This document shows positions 14,179-19,949 of a stretch of 32,132 nucleotides of DNA, piece by piece. The DNA is from a virus. The stretch's first letter is position 1. Each line of letters begins with the position of its first letter. Location of the stretch: IMG/VR virus record IMGVR_UViG_3300025151_000013, positions 1-32,132 of that record; one strand, given 5' to 3'. The translations under genes were made by a program, and so were the position numbers. Under the pieces are notes generated by a model. That model searched no databases and had not been told where the DNA came from. It was given only the letters and a program-made list of their open reading frames with translations.

Positions 14179-14268
14179 CTATGCGTAATAGTTATCAACT
14201 TTTATACCTAATCTTTCTAGTGCGATACGACCACAAGCCATACCATCGAATAAACTTAAAACATTCAT
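14179..14268 (-). pseudogene. 5' remnant of a C5-cytosine DNA methyltransferase (motif I)
   Basis: ATG 14268, preceded by TAGGAAATTCAA, opens a 29-codon frame MNVLSLFDGMACGRIAL... ending in NYYA then TAG. This is the canonical N-terminus and motif I (F-D-G-x-x-C-G) of phage cytosine-5 methyltransferases, which normally continues S-E-I-D. Here the next codons are TAG GAG ATT, that is stop-E-I, so homology continues two codons past the stop. The coding part is undamaged, so the short peptide may still be made. The rest of the gene is missing apart from the 3' stub. Confidence 0.88.
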
Positions 14269-14561
14269 TTGAATTTCCTATGGCTCGGCAAGCCTCGCCT
14301 GTAATTTTAAAAATTTATTTGTATATATTTAAGTATATATACACCCACTTTTCACCCTTTAACTACGCAGAGCTAAATTTTCGATCTGAGGGCAAAGCAA
14401 CTCAGCGGCTTAGTCGTAATCGTATCGGATATCCAACCTATCCATCCGCAGAAACCGATCTGCTTTTGGGGCTATGTCTGGAGGGTCAACCACGCTCTGA
14501 TGTTTAATTTAAGGTGCTCATCAGCCTCTAGCCCGATTACTAGTGCGATAAGAAAGGTATA
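14269..14561. other. 293-bp non-coding region: AT-rich repeat and clustered hairpins
   Basis: No convincing gene. An AT-rich tract (14306-14341) contains the near-palindrome TATATATTTAAGTATATATA. From 14386 to 14463 three short perfect inverted repeats follow one another: CTGAG/CTCAG (14386-14405), CGGAT/ATCCG (14426-14448) and GCAGA/TCTGC (14448-14463). A plus-strand frame runs through 14280-14507, but it has no ribosome site. It could hold a replication origin, a leader RNA for the modification locus, or a structured RNA; the sequence alone does not decide. Confidence 0.45.
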
Positions 14562-14590
14562 AAGACAATATTTAGATATGTTATTATGAT
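14562..14590 (+). promoter_or_regulatory. Plus-strand promoter candidate for a small RNA
   Basis: AAGACA (14562-14567), a 17-base spacer and TATGAT (14585-14590) form a plausible plus-strand sigma70 promoter. The predicted start falls at about 14597, at the edge of an inverted repeat (CTGTAT/ATACAG, 14595-14612). That repeat could be either the first RNA hairpin or an operator. Confidence 0.45.
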
Positions 14591-14594
14591 CTTT

Positions 14595-14664
14595 CTGTAT
14601 CCGCACATACAGTATTACTCATCTAAATGAGTTTGTAAAGCCCCTTAATTGGGGCTTTATTTTA
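14595..14664 (+). ncRNA. Candidate plus-strand small RNA with three perfect hairpins
   Basis: Three perfect inverted repeats occur in 64 bases: CTGTAT-CCGCAC-ATACAG (14595-14612), ACTCAT-CTAA-ATGAGT (14617-14632) and AAAGCCCC-TTAATT-GGGGCTTT (14637-14658). The last is followed by ATTTTA, so it resembles an intrinsic terminator in the plus direction. A promoter-like sequence precedes it. The result looks like a 60-70 nt compact RNA, opposite to all genes and ending at the HTH gene stop. Alternatively the hairpins are the 3' untranslated end of the minus-strand HTH message. Confidence 0.45.
14637..14663 (+). terminator. Intrinsic terminator between the HTH gene and the non-coding region
   Basis: An eight-pair stem AAAGCCCC/GGGGCTTT with a six-base loop is followed on the plus strand by ATTTT. 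On the minus strand the same stem follows the HTH stop directly and the run after it is ACAAAC. Termination is therefore better supported in the plus direction, but it may work both ways. Confidence 0.6.
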
Positions 14665-14856
14665 CAGCTTGATAAATTCCTCCAAGCCATAACCTAGCGC
14701 CCGAGATACCCTAATAGCAGTATCTAGCCTACAATTTTTTTTACTGCGCCAGATATTTATCTGCTGGCGGTGTACGCCTAACATCCTTGATAGCTCTGCG
14801 CTACTAATCCCTTTCATTTGTTGTGCTACTCTTAGCGAGTTTCCGAAATCTAGCAT
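14662..14856 (-). CDS. XRE/Cro-type HTH regulator
   Basis: The start is set at ATG 14856 (MLDFGNSLRVAQQMKGISSA), giving 64 residues, because AAGGGTGG lies eight bases upstream. A GTG at 14865 would add three residues. The HTH is LSRMLGVHRQQINIWRSKKN, the Cro/C1 pattern of one compact domain with no dimerisation or cleavage domain. It is the only Cro/C1-type regulator in the genome. It lies between hairpin-rich spacers and is a candidate repressor of the duplicated promoters, although this is inference. Confidence 0.82.
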   Translation of the reverse strand: MLDFGNSLRVAQQMKGISSAELSRMLGVHRQQINIWRSKKNCRLDTAIRVSRALGYGLEEFIKL

Positions 14857-14918
14857 TTTTGCCACCCTTGTGTTAAATTTGCAATGATGCTTTCCCCGAG
14901 CATCTCTCCTATGGTTTA

Positions 14919-14945
14919 CCCTCCCCTTCGGGGGAGGGGTTTTTT
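14919..14945 (+). terminator. Strong plus-oriented intrinsic terminator with UUCG loop
   Basis: CCCTCCCC (14919-14926), TTCG and GGGGAGGG (14931-14938) form a perfect eight-pair stem with the very stable C-UUCG-G tetraloop, followed by G and six T. The U-run and UUCG loop exist only in plus-strand RNA. On the minus strand the stem lies in the SSB-HTH spacer and is followed by TAAACC. A second small inverted repeat, GATGCT/AGCATC (14885-14903), precedes it. Confidence 0.7.
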
Positions 14946-14947
14946 AT

Positions 14948-15262
14948 CTAAAATGGGATATCATCATCCTGAAAATCAGCCTGAGATTCCTGCTGTGGCT
15001 TGCTAGGCGGCAATCCATCTTCCTGCCAGACCACCTTGCTATTGCCAAGTATGTTTCCCTGTATCCCTGCCTCCTTTTCTTCTAAGGTAATCTGCTCTGC
15101 AATAAAGCCATGATCGCCATACTTGCCCTCTTTGGTTGTATCTACAAAAGTAGTCAGCGACAAATACTTCCCATATGTTCCATCTTGGCGTTTCTTGCCC
15201 ATTTTTAATCGTTCTTTGTCTATCTTAGTTACATCAATTGACATATTAATTCTAGCTTTCAT
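14948..15262 (-). CDS. Single-stranded DNA-binding protein-like
   Basis: A 104-residue protein with a beta-rich front part (GTYGKYLSLTTFVDTTKEGK) and a disordered acidic tail ending QADFQDDDIPF. The terminal D-D-D-I-P-F is the tip that SSB proteins use to recruit partner enzymes. The front part is shorter than a usual OB-fold SSB and I do not recognise its family. Ribosome site AGGAGG precedes ATG 15262, eight bases after the ERF stop. Its place beside ERF supports a role on single-stranded DNA. Confidence 0.72.
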   Translation of the reverse strand: MKARINMSIDVTKIDKERLKMGKKRQDGTYGKYLSLTTFVDTTKEGKYGDHGFIAEQITLEEKEAGIQGNILGNSKVVWQEDGLPPSKPQQESQADFQDDDIPF

Positions 15263-15270
15263 GTTGCCTC

Positions 15271-15894
15271 CTATCTGGCTTCTCTAAACTCTGTGGTTTT
15301 CATTGTGGCGCGTTCTTCTGTAGTGAATACGCCTCCTTTGCTTGGTGCTTTCCATAGCAGTTGCTTCTCCGTATCTGTTAGCTCTGACCATGCCTCATTA
15401 GCTGTAGCCAGATCACCTGTGGCGATTCCATCTTTTATAGCGTGAACGCTAGGCATTAAGTCCATAACCATATCTTGATACTTTTCCTGCTCTGACTTTT
15501 CGCCTCTCAGCATAGCCGCTTCTGCATCATCATCTGCTGTGGGTATTCCTGCGATACTCTGTAGCGCGTATCGTCTAGCATAAGTGATTGCTGATCCTGC
15601 GGCCTGTGGGTCACGCTTTACGATTGGCAGGATATAAGACATCTCTAGCCATTGCCCCGATATGTGCATAAGCCTCGTTGATACGCCCACGCCAGTCTCG
15701 TCACTGACAGGGAACTGCGTATAGCTTAATCCGTTATCAGCAAAAGGCTGTTTAATAGCTTTTATGACAGAAGTTAGGTCTGCATAGCTTGACTTAAAGA
15801 ATGGGTTGGCACTGTCCTTAACAGCACCGCCCATCTGTGATTGCGCTTGATGTAGCGCACTAGCTAGCTCGTTGATTTGTTCGCTTGATCTCAT
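15271..15894 (-). CDS. erf: ERF-family single-strand annealing protein
   Basis: This 207-residue protein carries the ERF signature: NPFFKSSYADLTSVIKAIK (about residues 26-45), LPIVKRDPQAAGSAITYARR and YALQSIAGIPTADDDAEAA. ERF proteins form rings on single-stranded DNA and anneal complementary strands; in phage P22 this circularises the genome. The C-terminal part is variable and helical. It starts at ATG 15894 with GAGAAGG upstream and overlaps the preceding gene by 35 bases. Confidence 0.93.
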   Translation of the reverse strand: MRSSEQINELASALHQAQSQMGGAVKDSANPFFKSSYADLTSVIKAIKQPFADNGLSYTQFPVSDETGVGVSTRLMHISGQWLEMSYILPIVKRDPQAAGSAITYARRYALQSIAGIPTADDDAEAAMLRGEKSEQEKYQDMVMDLMPSVHAIKDGIATGDLATANEAWSELTDTEKQLLWKAPSKGGVFTTEERATMKTTEFREAR

Positions 15895-16072
15895 TGCCTT
15901 CTCCCATGATGGTTAAAAATTGTTGCTCGGAATACCATGTTGCGGATTGCTCTTTTGCATAGGCATCAGCATAGCCGTTGTAGTATTCTCCCGATTCGCA
16001 CTCTCGCGCTCTATGACCATGTATGCAGTCATACTCGCCCTGCTCATAGTCGGTTAGTTTAAAGTCTTTCAT
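15860..16072 (-). CDS. First gene of the early operon, hypothetical
   Basis: A 70-residue protein (MKDFKLTDYEQGEYDCIHGH) with GTAGGTGAC as ribosome site, 17 bases downstream of promoter P2. It is rich in Tyr, Glu and Gly (GEYYNGYADAYAKEQSATWY) and acidic. The C-x-H-G-H and YxxGY pattern resembles short phage proteins of unknown function. As the first early product it may modify host functions. Confidence 0.7.
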   Translation of the reverse strand: MKDFKLTDYEQGEYDCIHGHRARECESGEYYNGYADAYAKEQSATWYSEQQFLTIMGEGNEIKRTNQRAS

Positions 16073-16088
16073 ATTGTCACCTACTCTG

Positions 16089-16151
16089 TTTGATTAATGT
16101 CAAGCCATTAAACCACACAATATGACAAAAGTAAACTATTTATTTAACTTT
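16089..16151 (-). promoter_or_regulatory. Promoter P2, second copy of the 63-bp promoter element
   Basis: On the minus strand TTTACT, a 17-base spacer and TTTAAT occupy the same positions as the -35 and -10 of P1 (10158-10220). Both copies are 63 bases long with identical arms TTTGATTAATGT and TTTATTTAACTTT (plus-strand reading) and a diverged centre. P2 lies between the late terminator and the first early gene, so it is the likely early promoter. Confidence 0.75.
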
Positions 16152-16155
16152 AGGC

Positions 16156-16179
16156 AAAAAAAAGCCCCATTGAAGGGGC
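16156..16179 (-). terminator. Intrinsic terminator of the lysis/late operon
   Basis: On the minus strand GCCCC-TTCAAT-GGGGC is followed by eight T (16156-16163). It lies between the endolysin stop and promoter P2 and separates late from early transcription. Confidence 0.85.
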
Positions 16180-16183
16180 GTTT

Positions 16184-16210
16184 CGGACAAACTTTGGGGG
16201 TTTGTGTCCG
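16184..16210 (-). repeat. Hairpin directly after the endolysin stop
   Basis: CGGACAAAC (16184-16192) pairs with GTTTGTGTCCG (16200-16210) with one small bulge. It starts immediately after the endolysin TAG and precedes the main terminator, forming a tandem 3' structure that may stabilise the message or back up termination. Confidence 0.65.
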
Positions 16211-16627
16211 CTAGTAAGACCAGATAGCTTCTTCTGGGAAATCTGGGTAATCAGGAAAATCGTCTTTTGTACAAATGTCTAAATGGATAAACCTGTTCTG
16301 GCCTTTCTGCTGTACGCCAATGCGACTAATGCCATTCGCTAGAGCCACAGAAACGACTTCTAAGGCCCTGTCTCTGCTACATAGTATATCGACTGCCTTG
16401 CCTGTCGTATGCGCTCCTAAACGCTCCTTGCGCTGTTCTATGGGATGTTTAGGAGATCTGTAACCACTAGAGATAGGAAAAGAGAAATCGCACTCTATTC
16501 TGATCTTAGTTAATAGCTCAAGAAATTCTGCATCAAAGCCATGCTCACCAGTATGCTGGCAAGCTAATTCCTTCGCGGAAAAATAGTCATTTTCTACAAC
16601 TGTTGGTTCTGTTTTTTTCTTTGTCAT
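16211..16627 (-). CDS. Endolysin, M15-family peptidase
   Basis: A 138-residue enzyme. The zinc-peptidase pattern of Peptidase_M15_3 is complete: SSGYRSPKH, then AHTTGKAVDI (His-x6-Asp) and RFIHLD with the last His. These enzymes cut peptide cross-links in peptidoglycan. There is no signal peptide, so release needs a holin, and holin-like genes lie upstream in the same operon. The family is often about 120-150 residues, so the gene is full length. Confidence 0.88.
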   Translation of the reverse strand: MTKKKTEPTVVENDYFSAKELACQHTGEHGFDAEFLELLTKIRIECDFSFPISSGYRSPKHPIEQRKERLGAHTTGKAVDILCSRDRALEVVSVALANGISRIGVQQKGQNRFIHLDICTKDDFPDYPDFPEEAIWSY

Positions 16628-16629
16628 AA

Positions 16630-17340
16630 TTAGTCCTTAACTAAAATGCCTTCTATAAATATAGCAACTTCATTATCTGACGCGCTACTTTTAGCCTCAA
16701 AGTGGAAATCTGTTTTTTCAGCTATTTTAAAAGGGACTTGTCTATCGAAGCTCACTTGGGATGTAGCCATAGTAGCTTCTGCAACTCGGAGCGTTCTGCC
16801 AGTGCTTGTTTTACTAACATTTCTAAAGGTGATATATTTTTGCCCATTAGCGGTAGCTGATACTACATCGATTCTAAACAAATATAAGCTGTGTCCCGAT
16901 GGCACTGTATATACGCACGCTTGGGTAGTTCCTATAGTTGCGCCAATGAATGCATACTTAGTGCCCCCATTAGATATAGATATATCACCAACATTAGAAC
17001 CTGCTAGTATTGTTGCTGAGTTTATTCTGTAAAAAGACGCGCTAGTTGTAACTGCACTTGTACCAGTAAGGGTGACAGTCTCGCTAATCTCATCATAGTT
17101 AGCGTCTAGACCTTTGATTAAAACATCCATAGTATCGCTAGTAGATGTTGAGACCACATCCATAGTTACTGCTGAACTTGGGTAGCTATAAGCACCGCCA
17201 TCATCCCACACAGTTTCAAATGCTGTTCCTACAACTTTGTTATAACCAAAGATATTTAAGGCTTCAGTGTCAAACATATTCCCTCGTGCAACGTCATAAG
17301 GGAAATGCGTAGTCGGTCTAGTTTTGTTGTACTGGTACAT
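16630..17340 (-). CDS. Beta-rich virion-like protein of unknown role
   Basis: A 236-residue protein with no cysteine knuckles and only one Cys near the middle. It begins MYQYNKTRPTTHFPYDVARG and is almost entirely short strands (NVGDISISNGGTKYAFIG, YTVPSGHSLYLFRIDVV). Similar proteins occur in aquatic phages and are often found in virions, possibly as decoration or fibre proteins; that comes from memory. Its position between holin and endolysin is odd for a structural gene. The ATG overlaps the holin stop (TAATG). Confidence 0.62.
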   Translation of the reverse strand: MYQYNKTRPTTHFPYDVARGNMFDTEALNIFGYNKVVGTAFETVWDDGGAYSYPSSAVTMDVVSTSTSDTMDVLIKGLDANYDEISETVTLTGTSAVTTSASFYRINSATILAGSNVGDISISNGGTKYAFIGATIGTTQACVYTVPSGHSLYLFRIDVVSATANGQKYITFRNVSKTSTGRTLRVAEATMATSQVSFDRQVPFKIAEKTDFHFEAKSSASDNEVAIFIEGILVKD

Positions 17341-17711
17341 TACTTGCCTACTCCTTTGAATCGTTCCGCTGTTCTTGCTCCTGCCAATCCAAGCATTCCA
17401 AGTAACACTGGCATCATAGTCCCTGTGTCAGCCTGTGGGACAACTATGCCAAACGCCGCCGCAATAGGGCTGACTAAAAAGTTTACGCCAAATCCTAAAA
17501 CGCATACCCAAGCACAAGCTGGCCGCCATGATGATTGAAACCAATTGCCTTTTGCTTCTTGTTTATTAACCTCAATTTGAGCTAGTGCATTTTCTTGCGC
17601 GTGTTTCTGCGCCATTGTTGCAATTTCATGCGCCAAAGCATTCTTCTGGTCTTTGTCCTCGATAAATTTATCAAGCAGACCTGTAACTGGTGCGATAAGT
17701 TGTTGCCACAT
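17340..17711 (-). CDS. Holin-like protein (GTA_holin_3TM-like)
   Basis: This 123-residue protein has a charged helical N-terminal half (KDQKNALAHEIATMAQKHAQ), then GNWFQSSWRPACAWVCVLGF and two hydrophobic segments, about residues 64-86 and 97-113. The N-W-F-x-S-x-W-R-P motif before membrane helices is typical of the 3TM holin family found in gene transfer agents and phages. It would form the membrane lesion that lets the M15 endolysin out. Ribosome site GAGGTG precedes ATG 17711. Confidence 0.8.
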   Translation of the reverse strand: MWQQLIAPVTGLLDKFIEDKDQKNALAHEIATMAQKHAQENALAQIEVNKQEAKGNWFQSSWRPACAWVCVLGFGVNFLVSPIAAAFGIVVPQADTGTMMPVLLGMLGLAGARTAERFKGVGK

Positions 17712-17714
17712 ACA

Positions 17715-18191
17715 TCACCTCAATGGGTTGGATAGATAGTCCATGCCTTCCCACAGATCATCTATTTCCCTATTAATGGTATCAAGTTTCTGTTTAACAT
17801 CACCCATACTATCAGAAACTAATTCTGCTTGCTTAACTGTCGCCTTCATTGCTTCCAGCTCTTGTTTCACATTGTTAATATCGTTTCTTATAAGTAACAG
17901 TTTCTCTTGTTGTTCTGATATGGTTTTAAGGTTTACGCCTAACTCTGCAAGTTTTCCCTGTAAGCGCGAAATATCGTTAACTTGTAGCTCTTGTTGAATG
18001 AGTTTAACGCTTTCATCAAGTGGTGTTATATCGGGAATCGATATACTTTCAACAGCCTCTAAGCGTGAATACAGGCTGCTGGCTGTCCATACGCCACCAC
18101 CTATAGTAGAGCCTATACCTAAAACTATGGCTATCCATACACCCTTAAACGATGTGTCACCGATAGTTAGTGTGGTGTCCTCTAAGCTCAT
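17715..18191 (-). CDS. Membrane-anchored coiled-coil protein (spanin-like or holin accessory)
   Basis: This 158-residue protein has one membrane segment, about residues 17-38 (VWIAIVLGIGSTIGGGVW). A long coiled coil from about 60 to 150 follows (ISEQQEKLLLIRNDINNVKQ, VKQKLDTINREIDDLWEGMD). Topology and position just before the holin fit an inner-membrane spanin or a holin regulator. No lipoprotein partner gene was recognised. The start overlaps the upstream stop by ATGA. Confidence 0.62.
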   Translation of the reverse strand: MSLEDTTLTIGDTSFKGVWIAIVLGIGSTIGGGVWTASSLYSRLEAVESISIPDITPLDESVKLIQQELQVNDISRLQGKLAELGVNLKTISEQQEKLLLIRNDINNVKQELEAMKATVKQAELVSDSMGDVKQKLDTINREIDDLWEGMDYLSNPLR

Positions 18192-19036
18192 CCTTCGCTA
18201 CAGCCTTCGCCTGTCATAAAACACTGATAGCCTAAATAGGTCGGGCTGGTTAGGTAAAATTCAGACTCAGACCCAGCATTAAGCACATCAGCATCAGACA
18301 CATAAAAATCCATGCCAAAATTTGTGCCGTTTAGATAGACCGCAGTTGCGTTGTTTGTGCCATCCCAAGCCATCTTAACCCACTGCCTATTCGCATCATA
18401 AGTAACGGTGGCAAGGGTAGCATCAGAGTTATTATTTTCTGCGCCTGTTTGTAAGAAAGCTACAGCATCCTCGTTAGCGGCTACCCCTAAGTAAGCAGAG
18501 GCATTGTTAGCGTGTGTCTCGATGTCATCTACTGATTGGTTATAAGTATCAACTTGATCCTGCGATATGGTTAAGGCCGCCTGATTTGCAGCCACATATT
18601 CTTGGACTTCTGCCTGATCCTCTGGAGTAGCGGCTACTGAAGCTATCTCTGTTACCTCTACTACCGCAATCATATCAACAACCACTTCGGTAAACGTATC
18701 AACTGCGTTACTCATTAGCTCCAGTTCTTGCTCGGCTTTTAGGGTAAGCACTTCTTGCACATCACCATATGGCTGATAAGTAGCCATCCCTGCTAAGGCA
18801 CTGTTATAGGCATCTAACTGCTCGCTGCTAATATGAACCGTACTGGAAACCGTACCATCCGTTAAGTAGCCGCCTTGATAAGAATACTCTAAAGCCGCAC
18901 CGCCAAGCTGAATGCCGCTATCTATTTGATTAACAATAGCACTAGAAGCATCAATAAGATTATCCAACTCACTTGTGAGAGCTACGGAACTTATCGCTGA
19001 TAGAGACAGTATCTTCGCTAATTTGATCGCTTTCAT
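18188..19036 (-). CDS. Secreted protein A, unknown function
   Basis: A 282-residue protein with an N-terminal signal-peptide-like segment (MKAIKLAKILSLSAISSVAL). It then has an acidic, Ala-rich helical body, with EVTEIASVAATPEDQAEVQE and the ISSEQLDAYNSAL / ISQDQVDTYNQSV pair that reads like an internal repeat. The C-terminal part is beta-rich and ends in CFMTGEGC, a possible disulfide. It should act in or beyond the periplasm. It overlaps the next upstream gene by 68 bases in another frame, which is long for this genome. Confidence 0.68.
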   Translation of the reverse strand: MKAIKLAKILSLSAISSVALTSELDNLIDASSAIVNQIDSGIQLGGAALEYSYQGGYLTDGTVSSTVHISSEQLDAYNSALAGMATYQPYGDVQEVLTLKAEQELELMSNAVDTFTEVVVDMIAVVEVTEIASVAATPEDQAEVQEYVAANQAALTISQDQVDTYNQSVDDIETHANNASAYLGVAANEDAVAFLQTGAENNNSDATLATVTYDANRQWVKMAWDGTNNATAVYLNGTNFGMDFYVSDADVLNAGSESEFYLTSPTYLGYQCFMTGEGCSEG

Positions 19037-19595
19037 TTTCGCCTATACCTAAAATAGTATTATACCAATCAGAAGTTTTTCTGCTGTAGTCTGGAATGTA
19101 AATATCTGGTTGGCGTTTCATAACTAAAAAAGCTCTCTTGCCAACTATTAATCTACCACCAGATAGTATAGGGCAAGGCGTTCCACTAACAAACATCGAC
19201 CGCCAGACCTCTAAAGATTCGCACATTCTAGCAACTGCGGCAACTTTCATTCCTAAGTCGCTCAACATTTTTGCATCCCTTCTTCGATTACAGTCAACGT
19301 CAGTCATATAACGTCCACCGCTAATCCCGACCAAGCCTGTTTGTATAGATGATCCAATGCCTTGTAAACAAGTCTCAACGCCATTGGACATATAAGAAGG
19401 GGTTATAGCAGAGCCGACAGGCATTTCTGAGCTACTGCCAGCCCCGTTATAGGTATTTGAAACCGATTTATCCTCGGTTTTATTATGGCTGTTGGTTGTG
19501 CTACCTTCGCCATTGTAAGTATTTAGAGAGCCTTCTTGCGTATTTTCAGCTAGGGATAGACCTGTCAAAAATACCAAACAGATTAAGCGTTTCAC
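18969..19595 (-). CDS. Secreted protein B, unknown function
   Basis: A 208-residue protein starting at GTG 19595, overlapping the stop of the holin-like gene. Residues 1-16 (MKRLICLVFLTGLSLA) form a clear signal peptide. The mature part begins with a Ser/Gly/Asn-rich region containing NTYNGEGS and NTYNGAGS repeats, followed by CNRRRDAKMLSDLGMKVAAV and MFVSGTPCPILSGGRLIVGK. I have seen this Cys-containing core in hypothetical proteins of aquatic phages. A role in lysis or envelope remodelling is suggested by location only. Confidence 0.7.
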   Translation of the reverse strand: MKRLICLVFLTGLSLAENTQEGSLNTYNGEGSTTNSHNKTEDKSVSNTYNGAGSSSEMPVGSAITPSYMSNGVETCLQGIGSSIQTGLVGISGGRYMTDVDCNRRRDAKMLSDLGMKVAAVARMCESLEVWRSMFVSGTPCPILSGGRLIVGKRAFLVMKRQPDIYIPDYSRKTSDWYNTILGIGENESDQISEDTVSISDKFRSSHK

Positions 19596-19759
19596 TTCTT
19601 ATGTACAATTTTCTGTACTGTATCCGATTCATAAATGCGAATGCCCAGCCAAATAATAGTGAATATACTAGCTATTGGGGGCAACCAAGCCGCCATTGAC
19701 ATAACTCCAGTCGATGCCGCAAATACATCAACGGCTTGCTTAGTTTCTTCTTGCATCAT
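19592..19759 (-). CDS. Small holin-like membrane protein, 55 residues
   Basis: ATG 19759 overlaps the previous stop and follows GAGGAAGA. The product begins MMQEETKQAVDVFAASTGVM and has a single hydrophobic segment (AAWLPPIASIFTIIWLGIRI) followed by a charged tail YESDTVQKIVHKK. The W-L-P-x-x-A-S-I-x-T-I-x-W-x-G-I-R-I-Y-E pattern resembles small holins of aquatic phages. It opens the lysis/secretion block. Confidence 0.7.
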   Translation of the reverse strand: MMQEETKQAVDVFAASTGVMSMAAWLPPIASIFTIIWLGIRIYESDTVQKIVHKK

Positions 19760-19941
19760 TCTTCCTCAGATAAACTGTCCTTAATCGAATTAGCATAAGC
19801 ATTAAGAAGGACATTAATTTCCTGCGCTTGCATTTCTAATTGATTAAGCTCTGCTTTTAATACATTTATGCGCTGCACTTGAGCTTTTTGTGCATCGTTC
19901 AAATCATCTTCTGTATAAGTTTTATCATCTATGGTTATCAT
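19756..19941 (-). CDS. Small coiled-coil protein (DUF6447-like)
   Basis: The start ATG 19941 (MITIDDKTYTEDDLNDAQKA) is chosen because AGGAGCGAAC precedes it; the frame extends nine codons further up. The 61-residue product has a short beta N-terminus and a helix with LKAELNQLEMQAQEINVLL. Similar proteins of the MxTIDGxxYxxDxL type (DUF6447) follow tail-fibre genes in many aquatic phages. The function is unknown. Confidence 0.66.
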   Translation of the reverse strand: MITIDDKTYTEDDLNDAQKAQVQRINVLKAELNQLEMQAQEINVLLNAYANSIKDSLSEEE

Positions 19942-19949
19942 GTTCGCTC

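Noticed and set aside
14179-14181. Amber recoding (TAG read as an amino acid) to explain the methyltransferase stub
   Set aside because: The long fibre, the endolysin and the 25119 gene all end in TAG at sensible places, so TAG is a working stop in this genome.
14181-14507. A 108-codon plus-strand frame across the non-coding region
   Set aside because: Its first third is antisense to the methyltransferase stub, it has no ribosome site at either possible start, and the composition of the AT-rich part is not protein-like. The last 45 codons look somewhat coding, so a relic cannot be fully excluded.
14595-14612. LexA-type box CTG...CAG
   Set aside because: The spacing is CTG-N12-CAG, whereas LexA sites of proteobacteria have N10. 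It is better explained as a hairpin or an operator of another regulator.
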